This document shows, in pieces, positions 16,181-24,411 of a DNA stretch of 64,000 nt. The notes beneath the pieces were generated by a model. That model worked only from the letters and a program-made list of their open reading frames with translations. It had not been told where the DNA came from and ran no database searches. The position numbers were made by a program, and so were the translations under genes. This stretch comes from JAPPLB01 sp965206655 (GTDB lineage Bacteria; Acidobacteriota; Terriglobia; Bryobacterales; UBA6623): positions 62,001-126,000 of the forward strand of contig CBDBKC010000035.1 in the NCBI GenBank assembly GCA_965206655.1. Direction: 5' to 3'. The number at the start of each line of letters is the position of its first letter. Position 1 is the first letter of the stretch.

Positions 16181-17737
16181 CTACCTCCCCACCAGCTCTG
16201 GGCGGGCGCGTTTGAATACGAAGTTGTTGGGGTTCACGCCTGTGACGCCCGGGCTGTCGACGGCGATGACTTTCGCTGAGATCGGCTCATAAGCCGCTCG
16301 CGGCGCGATGGTTCCTTTGGCAACGAGAATCTTCTGGCGCTCGGGATAGACGCCGCAACTGATCAACTGGTGCAGGCTGAAGGGGATGACGCGCTTGCTG
16401 GTGAGCATGAGGATGTTCGGTAAATCGCGCTTCGAGCCTTCGACTTCGATCACTGACGTTAGCCCCATGTCCCAGAAGCGGCCGCCGCCATGACGGACTT
16501 CAGGCTCGACGAAGCGTCCGTCGTGGAGCGACTTCACTCGGCCTCGGATGCGCAGCGGCTTGCCATGCATGTCATCCGTCTTGCCTCCGACGAGCATGTC
16601 AAACACGCCCTTGACGCCGGCGGCGAAAGCGGCTTCATTGGCCTCCTGATCGGAGATGACGACCACCCAGCCTTCCGCTTTCTGTTTGAGCAACTCGTCG
16701 AGGATAAAGGTGCTATCGCCCGAAGAGCCACCGCCGATGTTGTCGCCCGTATCCATGAATGTCACCGGGAATTTGTCGCTTGCGATGGCGTCTCGCACCG
16801 CCTCGGCGGGGTTCGGCAGATCGAGCACAAGCTGATCGCTAACGGCCATCAACATCTCGGCCAAGCGCTTCGCCTCGCGGCGGGCTAGTTCCGGATCGTT
16901 GTCGGTAGTGACAATGACGCTCGGGCCCATCGCCGGGATGTCCGACCATTGATAGCCGGCCGAAACGCTTGCCGCCAGGATCTTCGGGTTTTCCTTCTCC
17001 ATGCGGCGGGTCTCATCGACGATCGGCTTGAGCGGCTCCGCGTATGTGTTCTGGAAGATGATGTTGTAGAAGAGTTCCGGCTTCTCGATGGCTGAGACCG
17101 GCTTGACCTTGCCTCGAATTGTGTCGGCGAGGATGCGGGCCGAATGGATGCCGCGCTCCATGGCGTCGAGGTGGGGATTCTGTCTGTAGGGGACGACGGC
17201 TGTCGCCTCCTCAACAATCTCCCGCGATATGTTGGCGTGGAAGTCGTGGGTCACGACGATCGGGATGTCTTTACCGAAAACCTTGCGGACGCGCCGTACG
17301 ACTTCCGCGTCGGCGTGCGGGTGGCTCTCGACGACCATGGTGCCGTGGAGGTAGAGCAGAATACCGTCGAGCTTGGGGGCGGCCTGCAGGCGCTCGATCA
17401 ACTCTTGCGTCAGGATGTTGAACGCCTCGTCGGTGACGGTGCCGATGGTCTGCGGCCCGGCGAGGATTGTCGGATAGAGGTCCAGCCCGTAGCGCTTGGC
17501 GCCTTCGATGTGGCCGGCCGTCGTGTCGGTGCCGCCGGCGTGTGCGTCGATGATTTCCTGCCCACGCGTGATCCCCTTGGCCGCCCGCAGACCTTTCTCG
17601 AAATCGGCGAGCGTGGTCTTCTTGGGATTGAAGGTGTTGGTTTCGTGGGCGATGCCGCCGAGCCCGACGATCGGGTTCCTGTCCTGGGCGAAGAGCGCTG
17701 CCGCGAAAAGAAGGGAGAAAAGGGTTGATCTCAGCAC
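16181..17737 (-). CDS. Exported M81-family metallopeptidase (MlrC/microcystinase C-like)
   Basis: The 518-residue product starts from GTG 17737, which gives a clean signal peptide (LRSTLFSLLFAAALFAQ). GTG 17779 is a less likely alternative. Conserved M81 segments are GGIAHETNTF, VVTHDFHANIS, NPHLDAMERG and DTGDNIGGGSSGDST, which include the likely metal ligands. M81 proteins include MlrC, which cleaves linear microcystin peptides, but most members have unknown substrates. A TACAAT hexamer lies 7 bp before the chosen start, so the mRNA may be leaderless. A second M81 gene lies at 48658. Confidence 0.85.
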   Translation of the reverse strand: MLRSTLFSLLFAAALFAQDRNPIVGLGGIAHETNTFNPKKTTLADFEKGLRAAKGITRGQEIIDAHAGGTDTTAGHIEGAKRYGLDLYPTILAGPQTIGTVTDEAFNILTQELIERLQAAPKLDGILLYLHGTMVVESHPHADAEVVRRVRKVFGKDIPIVVTHDFHANISREIVEEATAVVPYRQNPHLDAMERGIHSARILADTIRGKVKPVSAIEKPELFYNIIFQNTYAEPLKPIVDETRRMEKENPKILAASVSAGYQWSDIPAMGPSVIVTTDNDPELARREAKRLAEMLMAVSDQLVLDLPNPAEAVRDAIASDKFPVTFMDTGDNIGGGSSGDSTFILDELLKQKAEGWVVVISDQEANEAAFAAGVKGVFDMLVGGKTDDMHGKPLRIRGRVKSLHDGRFVEPEVRHGGGRFWDMGLTSVIEVEGSKRDLPNILMLTSKRVIPFSLHQLISCGVYPERQKILVAKGTIAPRAAYEPISAKVIAVDSPGVTGVNPNNFVFKRARPELVGR

Positions 17738-17816
17738 GAAGGTGATTGTAGCGCGGTGTGGGAGTGTGAGCGGCTGCACGCGGAGGTTGTACTCCCACGA
17801 AAGGAGCCCACGTAGA

Positions 17817-20204
17817 ATGAAAGACGCCGTGCCGATGATCCTGTACTCTCCATACTGGTGGTTCCGCCGATCGATCGTATTGGCCCTGCTCTTCGTAGCG
17901 TTCGCGGGGAACGCGTCAGCACAGGACTCACCCCGCCAGCGGGCGCATGAGCTTTATGAAAGTGGCGATTTCGCGGCTGCGGCCGACGCTCTCGACAAGT
18001 ACTTGCAGCTCGAGCCGGAAGATGATCCGGCGCGCATGCTGCTGGGAATCTGCCGCCAGCGCACCGGCAATAACGAGGCGGCCGAGGCGGCTTTCCTCGC
18101 TGTCAACCGACGGAATCCCGACAACGGGCAAGTCTTATTTCTGCTTGGCCTGGTGCAGTTCACGATGGGCAAGTACGATCAAGCGGAATCAAACGCCCGG
18201 CGGATGCTCGCTTCGGGCGGCGAACCCGGACCGGCGCATCACCTGATCGGCATGGTTCATGAAGAGCGGAACGAACTCGAAGAGGCGCTGGCGCAGTATC
18301 AGCAAGCAATCAAGGCCGACAGTGAACTCATCGACGCCTACCTGAGCGCCGGCGGCGTCCTGCTGAAGCTGCGCCGTCCGTCCGAGGCCCTACCGCTCCT
18401 CGACAAGGCGGCGGAACTGCGCCCGAATCTGGCCGAGATCCACTACCACCGCGCCCGCGCCCGCATCGAGGTGGGACAACTGCCCGGCGCCCAACAGGAC
18501 CTCGAGACCGCTGTCCGGTTGCAAAACCATCCCCAAGCGCGTAGCTTGCTGGCACGCGTCAAATCGGGTGAATTCGAGCCCTCGAAGACGACGACGAAAG
18601 CCGCCGGCCCAATCGTACCGGTCAAGCTCGCACCGATCCGCTTCCGAAACATTGCCGAGGAGGCAGGACTGAACTTTGTCGTCGAGAACCATCCCACGCC
18701 GGACAAATATCTTGTTGAAACGATGACCGGTGGCGTGGCCGCCTTCGACTACGACGGCGACGGGCTGACCGACATCTTTTTCGCGAATGGCGCGGAAACG
18801 CCGTCCCTCGAAAAGTCCTCCGCTAAGTATCACAACCGTCTGTACCGGAACCTCGGAAACATGAAGTTTCGCGATGTGACCGCCTCGGCGGGACTACAAG
18901 GCAAGGGCTATTCGATGGGCGCGGCGGCGGGCGACTTTGACAACGACGGCCATGTGGATGTGTTCGTGGCCGGGGCTTTTCGCAACCTGCTCTATCGCAA
19001 CACCGGCGAGGGACGCTTTGAAGAAGTCACCGCAAGCGCCGGAATCAAGAGCGATCGCTGGTCGGTGGCGGCGGGTTGGGTTGATTACGACAACGATGGT
19101 TTCTTAGACCTGTTCGTCGTCAACTACCTCCAGTGGTCACCCAGGAACAATCTTGACTGCGGCGACAACGCAAAGAAGCTTCGCACCTACTGCCATCCCA
19201 AATACTACGAGGGCCAGGCAAATACCCTCTACCGCAACACAGGGGACGGCACGTTCGAAGACGTGTCAAAAGCCTCGGGCATCGGCGCCCACGTCGGCAA
19301 AGGCATGAGCGTTGCGTTTGCCGACTACGACCAGGATGGACGCATCGATGTCTTCGTCACGAACGACACCGAACCGAACTTCCTATTCCGCAACAAAGGC
19401 GACGGCACGTTCGAGGAAGTCGGACTAGAGGCGGGTCCGGCGCTGACCGACGACGGCCGGTCCGTCTCCGCGATGGGAGTCGATTTCCGCGACTACGATA
19501 ACGACTCGTTGCCGGATCTTATTTTTACCGCCCTCGTCGGTGAGACGTTTCCCGTCTTTCACAACGAAGGCGGCGGTGTCTTCCGGGACGCCACTTACAA
19601 CACTAAGGTTGGCCGCCTGAGCGCGCGGCTCGCCGGTTGGAGTATCGGCCTAGCGGACTTCAACAACGACGGCTGGAAAGATCTGTTTACTTCGAACTCT
19701 CACGTCACCGACAACATTGAGGAGTTCTCGACTGAGAAATACCGGCAGGCGAATGCGGTTTGGGCCAATGCCGGAGACGGCACGTTCGACGACATGTCGC
19801 CGGCATCCGGCGAAGCTTTCCAAGTGCGGCAAGCCCATCGCGGAAGCGCCTTCGCCGATTTCAACAACGATGGACGAATCGATGTTGTTGTGTCGTCTCT
19901 GGGCGAGCCCGCCGAACTTTGGCGGAATGTGAGCGAGCCAATGCAGCACTGGATCCGGCTACGTCTTAAAGGAACCACAAGCAACCGTGACGGCATCGGA
20001 GCCCGTGTGTCGGTTGACGGGCAGCACAATCAGATGACGTCGAGCGTGGGGTACTCTTCGTCAAGCTTGGCGGGTGTTCACTTCGGACTTGGGGAGCGTG
20101 AGCGGGTGTCTCGCATCGAGATTCTCTGGCCTAGCGGAGCGCGTCAGGTGCTGGAAGATGTTGCCACCGATCAGGTGCTGACGGTCGTCGAACCCGACCG
20201 GTAG
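17817..20204 (+). CDS. Exported TPR / FG-GAP / ASPIC-UnbV protein
   Basis: The 795-residue product starts from ATG 17817 behind AAAGGAG. A signal peptide (IVLALLFVAFAGNASAQ) is followed by tetratricopeptide repeats over about residues 35-240. Seven calcium-binding FG-GAP/VCBS-type repeats come next, for example FDYDGDGLTDIFF, GDFDNDGHVDVF, VDYDNDGFLDLF and ADFNNDGRIDVV, forming a beta-propeller. The C-terminus matches an ASPIC/UnbV domain (ISSVGYSS-like, HFGLGERERVSRIEILWPSG). The family is abundant in Acidobacteria and Planctomycetes and has no firm function; a periplasmic or surface role in protein or glycan binding is likely. Confidence 0.9.
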   Translation: MKDAVPMILYSPYWWFRRSIVLALLFVAFAGNASAQDSPRQRAHELYESGDFAAAADALDKYLQLEPEDDPARMLLGICRQRTGNNEAAEAAFLAVNRRNPDNGQVLFLLGLVQFTMGKYDQAESNARRMLASGGEPGPAHHLIGMVHEERNELEEALAQYQQAIKADSELIDAYLSAGGVLLKLRRPSEALPLLDKAAELRPNLAEIHYHRARARIEVGQLPGAQQDLETAVRLQNHPQARSLLARVKSGEFEPSKTTTKAAGPIVPVKLAPIRFRNIAEEAGLNFVVENHPTPDKYLVETMTGGVAAFDYDGDGLTDIFFANGAETPSLEKSSAKYHNRLYRNLGNMKFRDVTASAGLQGKGYSMGAAAGDFDNDGHVDVFVAGAFRNLLYRNTGEGRFEEVTASAGIKSDRWSVAAGWVDYDNDGFLDLFVVNYLQWSPRNNLDCGDNAKKLRTYCHPKYYEGQANTLYRNTGDGTFEDVSKASGIGAHVGKGMSVAFADYDQDGRIDVFVTNDTEPNFLFRNKGDGTFEEVGLEAGPALTDDGRSVSAMGVDFRDYDNDSLPDLIFTALVGETFPVFHNEGGGVFRDATYNTKVGRLSARLAGWSIGLADFNNDGWKDLFTSNSHVTDNIEEFSTEKYRQANAVWANAGDGTFDDMSPASGEAFQVRQAHRGSAFADFNNDGRIDVVVSSLGEPAELWRNVSEPMQHWIRLRLKGTTSNRDGIGARVSVDGQHNQMTSSVGYSSSSLAGVHFGLGERERVSRIEILWPSGARQVLEDVATDQVLTVVEPDR

Positions 20205-20241
20205 CGCTCTCTTCGCCTTCCGGGTGCCCGGATCAGAGCGC
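20204..20241. terminator. Hairpin between convergent genes
   Basis: GCGCTCT at 20204-20210 pairs with AGAGCGC at 20235-20241, and an inner stem CCGGG-TG-CCCGG lies at 20220-20231. It begins at the last base of one stop codon and overlaps the other gene's stop, so it could terminate transcription from both sides. Confidence 0.55.
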
Positions 20242-21594
20242 CTGAACGAGTCCCTTGTCTCGCAGCGCCACGACCGTCTTCTCGAACGCCTCAGTCGCTT
20301 CGTCGATATCCGCTTCGGTATGGGCCGCCGAGATCACACCGCCGGTGGAGCTCATCACGTCGACACCGTTTTCCCGGAGTATGCGCTGGTACTCGCTTGT
20401 GAGCGCTCCGGGCAGCCCCTTGAGCCGCAGAGGCTCGCGCGTCTCGAGATCTTTGCGGGATGAAGCCCCTTTCATCCGCTCGGCATCCGTTTCGAAGTAG
20501 ACGTGGAAGGTCGAGCAAGGTCCATAGACGTAGCCGGCAATTCCCAGCCGATCGAGCACGCCGTCCCAGGCGGCTCGCAATCGCTCGCCCATCGCACTGG
20601 CGTGCGCGGTCGGTTCCCCGGTCGCCACATGCGTTAGCGCCGCGATGCCGGCAGCAGCCGAAAGCGGCGCGGCGTTGAACGTCCCCAGGTGTGTCACGCG
20701 CTGGTAGCGATCGTGTTCTGGGTCGCCGGTGATATCGAAAATCTTCATCACGTCGGCTCGCCCCACGAGCGCTCCGCCGGGCATGCCGCCGGCGATGATC
20801 TTCGCGAGGCAGGTGAGGTCGGGCGTAACGCCGTAAAGCTGCTGCGCGCCGCCGGGGCTGAAGCGAAACCCCGTCACCACCTCGTCGAAGATCAGCAATA
20901 CTCCGCGGCGCTCGGTGATCTCGCGCAGCCCGTTTAGGAAGCCCGGCGGGAACGGTACGCGTCCCCACGATCCACCGGAAGGCTCGATGATCGCGCCGGC
21001 GACGTCGTTGTCGCTTGCCAGGAAATCGTCGATGCGGTTCAAGTCGTCCGCCGGGAGCGCCGGCATGTTTTCTCGTACACGCGGAGGCACGCCCATCGAA
21101 CCATCGGCTTCGAACGGGGGGTGATAGCCGTGAACCACATCATCATGCCAGCCATGAAAATGGCCTTCGAAGCGCAGGATCTTGTTCCGCTTCATGTGGG
21201 CGCGGGCAACACGCAGCGCCAACAGGGTCGCCTCCGTTCCGGAGTTGACAAACCGGACGCGCTCGGCGCAAGGGATCAGCCGTTGGACGAGCTCAGCCCA
21301 CTCGATATGCAACGGGTGGTCGCTGCCAAAGTGTGTCCCCAGCGCCAACGCCTTTTCGATCGCCGCGGCAATGTCCGGGTGCGCATGTCCTAGCAGCAGC
21401 GCGCCGTTGCCGCCGAGAAAGTCGATGTATTCGTTGCCATCGACATCCCATTTGCGTCCGCCTGCGCCGCGCTCGATGTAGAGCGGCAAAGGGTTCGGCG
21501 CTCGCAGGTCGTGGCCGACCTTACCGGCGAGGACGCGCGAGGCTCGTTCGAAATAGTCCTTCGTTTTCTGTTTCGTACCCGTTGCTACAACCAT
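20233..21594 (-). CDS. Class III aminotransferase, glutamate-1-semialdehyde aminomutase-like
   Basis: This is a 453-residue PLP enzyme. Visible motifs are GGNGALLLGHAHPDI, the PLP phosphate site NSGTEATLLALRVAR, IFDEVVTGFR (the pyridine-nitrogen Asp) and CLAKIIAGGMPGGA with the Schiff-base Lys. It resembles HemL, but it clusters with a Gfo/Idh/MocA protein and an SDR and not with haem genes. A catabolic or secondary aminomutase role is therefore more likely than tetrapyrrole synthesis. The ribosome site TTGAGG precedes ATG 21594. It lies 18 bp after the oxidoreductase gene. Confidence 0.8.
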   Translation of the reverse strand: MVVATGTKQKTKDYFERASRVLAGKVGHDLRAPNPLPLYIERGAGGRKWDVDGNEYIDFLGGNGALLLGHAHPDIAAAIEKALALGTHFGSDHPLHIEWAELVQRLIPCAERVRFVNSGTEATLLALRVARAHMKRNKILRFEGHFHGWHDDVVHGYHPPFEADGSMGVPPRVRENMPALPADDLNRIDDFLASDNDVAGAIIEPSGGSWGRVPFPPGFLNGLREITERRGVLLIFDEVVTGFRFSPGGAQQLYGVTPDLTCLAKIIAGGMPGGALVGRADVMKIFDITGDPEHDRYQRVTHLGTFNAAPLSAAAGIAALTHVATGEPTAHASAMGERLRAAWDGVLDRLGIAGYVYGPCSTFHVYFETDAERMKGASSRKDLETREPLRLKGLPGALTSEYQRILRENGVDVMSSTGGVISAAHTEADIDEATEAFEKTVVALRDKGLVQAL

Positions 21595-21612
21595 ATCGAT
21601 TACCTCAAGAAT

Positions 21613-22815
21613 CTACCCGCGATCAAAGCTCGAAACCGTAAGCTGCTCACCCTTACGCCGAGACGATTCATGCGCCACAACTCCCGGGACTGTCATTGCC
21701 AGCGATTCGTAAAGATCAACCGCCGGCTCGCGGTCTTCCATCAGAGCGCCTACAAACTCCGCTGTCAGGAAAGCATGGCTGCCGCCGTGACCGGTTGAGT
21801 GCCGCATCGCCTCGGGCAGCATGTCGCTGTTCCAGTAGTCGGGCACCGTCTCCGGCCGCGGCACTCCATGCCGTGGATGCCACATGTCGGGATGAAATCC
21901 TTGCTTTGCCATGTAGAGCGAACCCTTCTCGCCGAACCATTGGGCTCGCTCGCCACCGGCCGCGATCTGCCAGAACTGGTTGCAGCGCACCATGTTCCCG
22001 CGGTCCGTTTGCATGGAAGCGAACTCGTTCGAAAACGGGTTGTCGTATGCGTTCACCCGTAGTTTCGCCATCACTTCGGGGTCGCCCCAGCCAAGCGACG
22101 ACACTTTGGTGATGCGCTCGCCCGTGACGCCTACGAGCAGGCCGAGTGAATGCGTGGGGTAGAGCATCGGCGGGAAGCCCTGGCGCCAACTGTTCGAGCC
22201 GTCCGGATTGTAGTAAAGCGAAGTCTTGTCGGCCATCATCTTGTCGCGATCACCGTCGTGGTAGTACTCGAGCTCGCTGAAGAAGATGTTTCCGAAACCG
22301 CCGGCCTGAAACTTCCGCCGCGCGTAGATGCAAGCCTGCCGGTAGTAGCTCGTCTCGGCCATCATGTACTTCAGGCCGGTCTTTTCCTTGGCGTCACGCA
22401 GCCTTTCGGCGTCTTCGAGAGTCAGGCAAGCCGGCACCGCCGAGATCACATGAAGCCCGCGATCGAAACACATCAAAGCATGCTTGACATGGTCGGGCGC
22501 GCCGCTGAAGACCGCCACCGCGTCGATGTCTTTCGATCGCGTTCGCAGCAACTCCTCAAAGGAGTTGTAGACGCTGTCGCAACGGTAGGTATCGCGAAGA
22601 CGTCGCCGCCGTGGCGGATAGAGATCGGTAGCAGCGACGACCTCGCAGTTTGGGTGCTCGTGCCACTGAAAGCTTGAGCCAAACCCGCCGCCGAGAACGG
22701 CGATGCGGACCTTCTTTTGACCGGTTTCCGCGGCCGACGCGGCACCCGGCAGAGCCACCGATGTGGCTGCGGCTCCGGTCACAAACGAACCGATGAAATC
22801 TCGTCGACTGGTCAT
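21613..22815 (-). CDS. Tat-exported Gfo/Idh/MocA-family oxidoreductase
   Basis: The 400-residue protein has a twin-arginine signal (MTSRRDFIGSFVTGAAATSV) ending near ALPGAASA. The mature part opens with a Rossmann motif (VRIAVLGGGFGSSFQWHEHP) and shows AVFSGAPDHVKHALMCFDRG, typical of the family. The cofactor is probably NAD(P) inserted before export. Substrates in this family are usually sugars or cyclitols, but none can be named here. A strong ribosome site (GAGAGGAA) precedes the ATG. It probably forms an operon with the aminomutase-like gene (18 bp) and the SDR upstream (58 bp). Confidence 0.85.
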   Translation of the reverse strand: MTSRRDFIGSFVTGAAATSVALPGAASAAETGQKKVRIAVLGGGFGSSFQWHEHPNCEVVAATDLYPPRRRRLRDTYRCDSVYNSFEELLRTRSKDIDAVAVFSGAPDHVKHALMCFDRGLHVISAVPACLTLEDAERLRDAKEKTGLKYMMAETSYYRQACIYARRKFQAGGFGNIFFSELEYYHDGDRDKMMADKTSLYYNPDGSNSWRQGFPPMLYPTHSLGLLVGVTGERITKVSSLGWGDPEVMAKLRVNAYDNPFSNEFASMQTDRGNMVRCNQFWQIAAGGERAQWFGEKGSLYMAKQGFHPDMWHPRHGVPRPETVPDYWNSDMLPEAMRHSTGHGGSHAFLTAEFVGALMEDREPAVDLYESLAMTVPGVVAHESSRRKGEQLTVSSFDRG

Positions 22816-22873
22816 GAATTCCTCTCTGGATAGACTAGCGCGTACGGTAACGAAACAATGGCCTGCTCGCTCT

Positions 22874-23590
22874 TCATCGCTTAGGAGGGCGGCTCGGGTG
22901 CATTTCCACCCGGCTCACCAAACTCCGCTCCGGCATTGTCAGCAACTGTACGACCGTCTCCGCGATGTGCTCCGGGGCGATCTTCCAATCCGCCGCCGGC
23001 TGGTCCGCTCCTCGGAATTTCGTGTCGACGCTCCCCGGCATAATCGTGCTCACACGGATCTTGTCGTGGCGCACGTCCAGCATCATCGCTTCGGTGAAGC
23101 CGCTCAAGCCGAACTTCGACGCACTGTAGGCTGAGCCGCCCGCGAACACATGCTTTCCCGCCAGACTTCCTATGTTGATGATGAACCCGCCCCCACTCTT
23201 TTTCATGAGCGGCACGGCTTCGTGGCAGCAGTAGAAAACGCCGCTGAGGTTCGTGGCGATGACTTCGTCCCAGGTCGCGGGATCGATCTCGCCCATCGGC
23301 GCGAAGCGGCCGACGCCGGCGTTATTGATCAGGAAATCGAGACGGCCAAAGGTCTCATTCACGAACCTGAACAACGCCGCCACAGCGGCAAAGCGACCTA
23401 CGTCGCACACCTGCCCCTCGACTCTTCCCAGGGGACGCAGCTCATTCAACGCCGCCTCCAGCGTTTCCTTCCCGCGCCCGCAGATCACCACGGAGACACC
23501 CTCGGCGAGCAAGGCCCTCGCGACAGCTAGCCCGATTCCGCGGCTCCCGCCGGTCACAACCGCTACCCGATCTCTAAGTTCAGAACTCAT
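22874..23590 (-). CDS. Short-chain dehydrogenase/reductase
   Basis: This is a 238-residue classical SDR. The cofactor motif is VVTGGSRGIGLAVARAL, the structural motif INNAGVGRF, and the catalytic residues are the Ser in INIGSLAGKHV with the Tyr and Lys in YSASKFGLSGF. An R in CGRGKET after the second strand favours NADP. Substrate unknown. It heads the three-gene minus-strand set with the Gfo/Idh/MocA and aminomutase-like genes, and is divergent from the GAF-like gene. Confidence 0.88.
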   Translation of the reverse strand: MSSELRDRVAVVTGGSRGIGLAVARALLAEGVSVVICGRGKETLEAALNELRPLGRVEGQVCDVGRFAAVAALFRFVNETFGRLDFLINNAGVGRFAPMGEIDPATWDEVIATNLSGVFYCCHEAVPLMKKSGGGFIINIGSLAGKHVFAGGSAYSASKFGLSGFTEAMMLDVRHDKIRVSTIMPGSVDTKFRGADQPAADWKIAPEHIAETVVQLLTMPERSLVSRVEMHPSRPPKR

Positions 23591-23644
23591 CGTCCGTCCT
23601 TCGCATTCCCTGGGTCGATACGTAGGCCACGCGGCCTTCAGCCC

Positions 23645-24382
23645 ATGATTGACGCGCCCCAGCTACAATATCAATCCTTGACCCCGACGCAAACCGTGCC
23701 CGACGAAAACGACTCCACCAACCCTGCGGATCTGAGGCCCTTACTCGACCCAGCCATCGAGAACCTGCGCCGCGATATTGAATCACAATTCGAAGCCAAG
23801 TGTGCCGCGTTGGCTGAACAACGGTTCCAGGAACAGCAACGCGACAGCGAACACAAAGCGCGTGCCGAAACCGCGGAATCCCTGCTCGAGGCCGCCCGGC
23901 GCATTCGCCTGGAGCAATCCGTCACCAGCATCGCGGTTGCGCTGGTTGAAACCGCCCTTGCCTTCGCCCAGCGCACTGCTCTGTTCATTCAAAAGGAAGA
24001 CCGTCTGCTCGGGTTCCGCCTATTGGGAGTCGCCAACGCCGACACGCAACGCGCTCTCGAACAGCTCGAGATCCCCATCAGTGACGCATCCGGACTCGCC
24101 CACGCCGTCGAAACCAGCGACACGGTGGTCTGCGGAGGAGGCCCCGGCGATCTCAGTCCGCAACTCGCCGAGATCCTCGCGACCACACCTGAAGACCGAG
24201 TCTACCTGTTCCCGATCGTCTTGCGGGATCGAGTACTCGCCGTACTCTGTGCCGACGGTGACGAAGAGCATCCGGTTGAGCGCGCGGCCATCGAGCTCTT
24301 GGTCTCACTCAGTGAAGCTTGGCTGGAAGTCATCGGCACCCGCAACAAACCCGCAACGGTACCCGAAGAAGCAAGCGTCTAG
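23645..24382 (+). CDS. GAF-domain-like sensory protein
   Basis: The protein has 245 residues. A predicted coiled coil covers about residues 38-90 (EAKCAALAEQRFQEQQRDSE region). A GAF-like alpha/beta domain follows (FAQRTALFIQKEDRLLGFRL, then VYLFPIVLRDRVLAVLCADG). No output domain is present. It may act as a small-molecule sensor or scaffold partner. The assignment rests on the GAF-type strand pattern only. It converges on the gamma-glutamyltransferase gene, with a small hairpin between them. Confidence 0.6.
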   Translation: MIDAPQLQYQSLTPTQTVPDENDSTNPADLRPLLDPAIENLRRDIESQFEAKCAALAEQRFQEQQRDSEHKARAETAESLLEAARRIRLEQSVTSIAVALVETALAFAQRTALFIQKEDRLLGFRLLGVANADTQRALEQLEIPISDASGLAHAVETSDTVVCGGGPGDLSPQLAEILATTPEDRVYLFPIVLRDRVLAVLCADGDEEHPVERAAIELLVSLSEAWLEVIGTRNKPATVPEEASV

Positions 24383-24386
24383 AGCC

Positions 24387-24408
24387 GGACCGCTCCGTTT
24401 TACGGTCC
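24387..24408. terminator. Hairpin between convergent genes
   Basis: GGACCG at 24387-24392 pairs with CGGTCC at 24403-24408, five bases after the GAF-like gene's stop and just before the end of the opposing gene. The loop contains TTTT. It is a short stem, so terminator function is tentative. Confidence 0.4.
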
Positions 24409-24411
24409 GTG

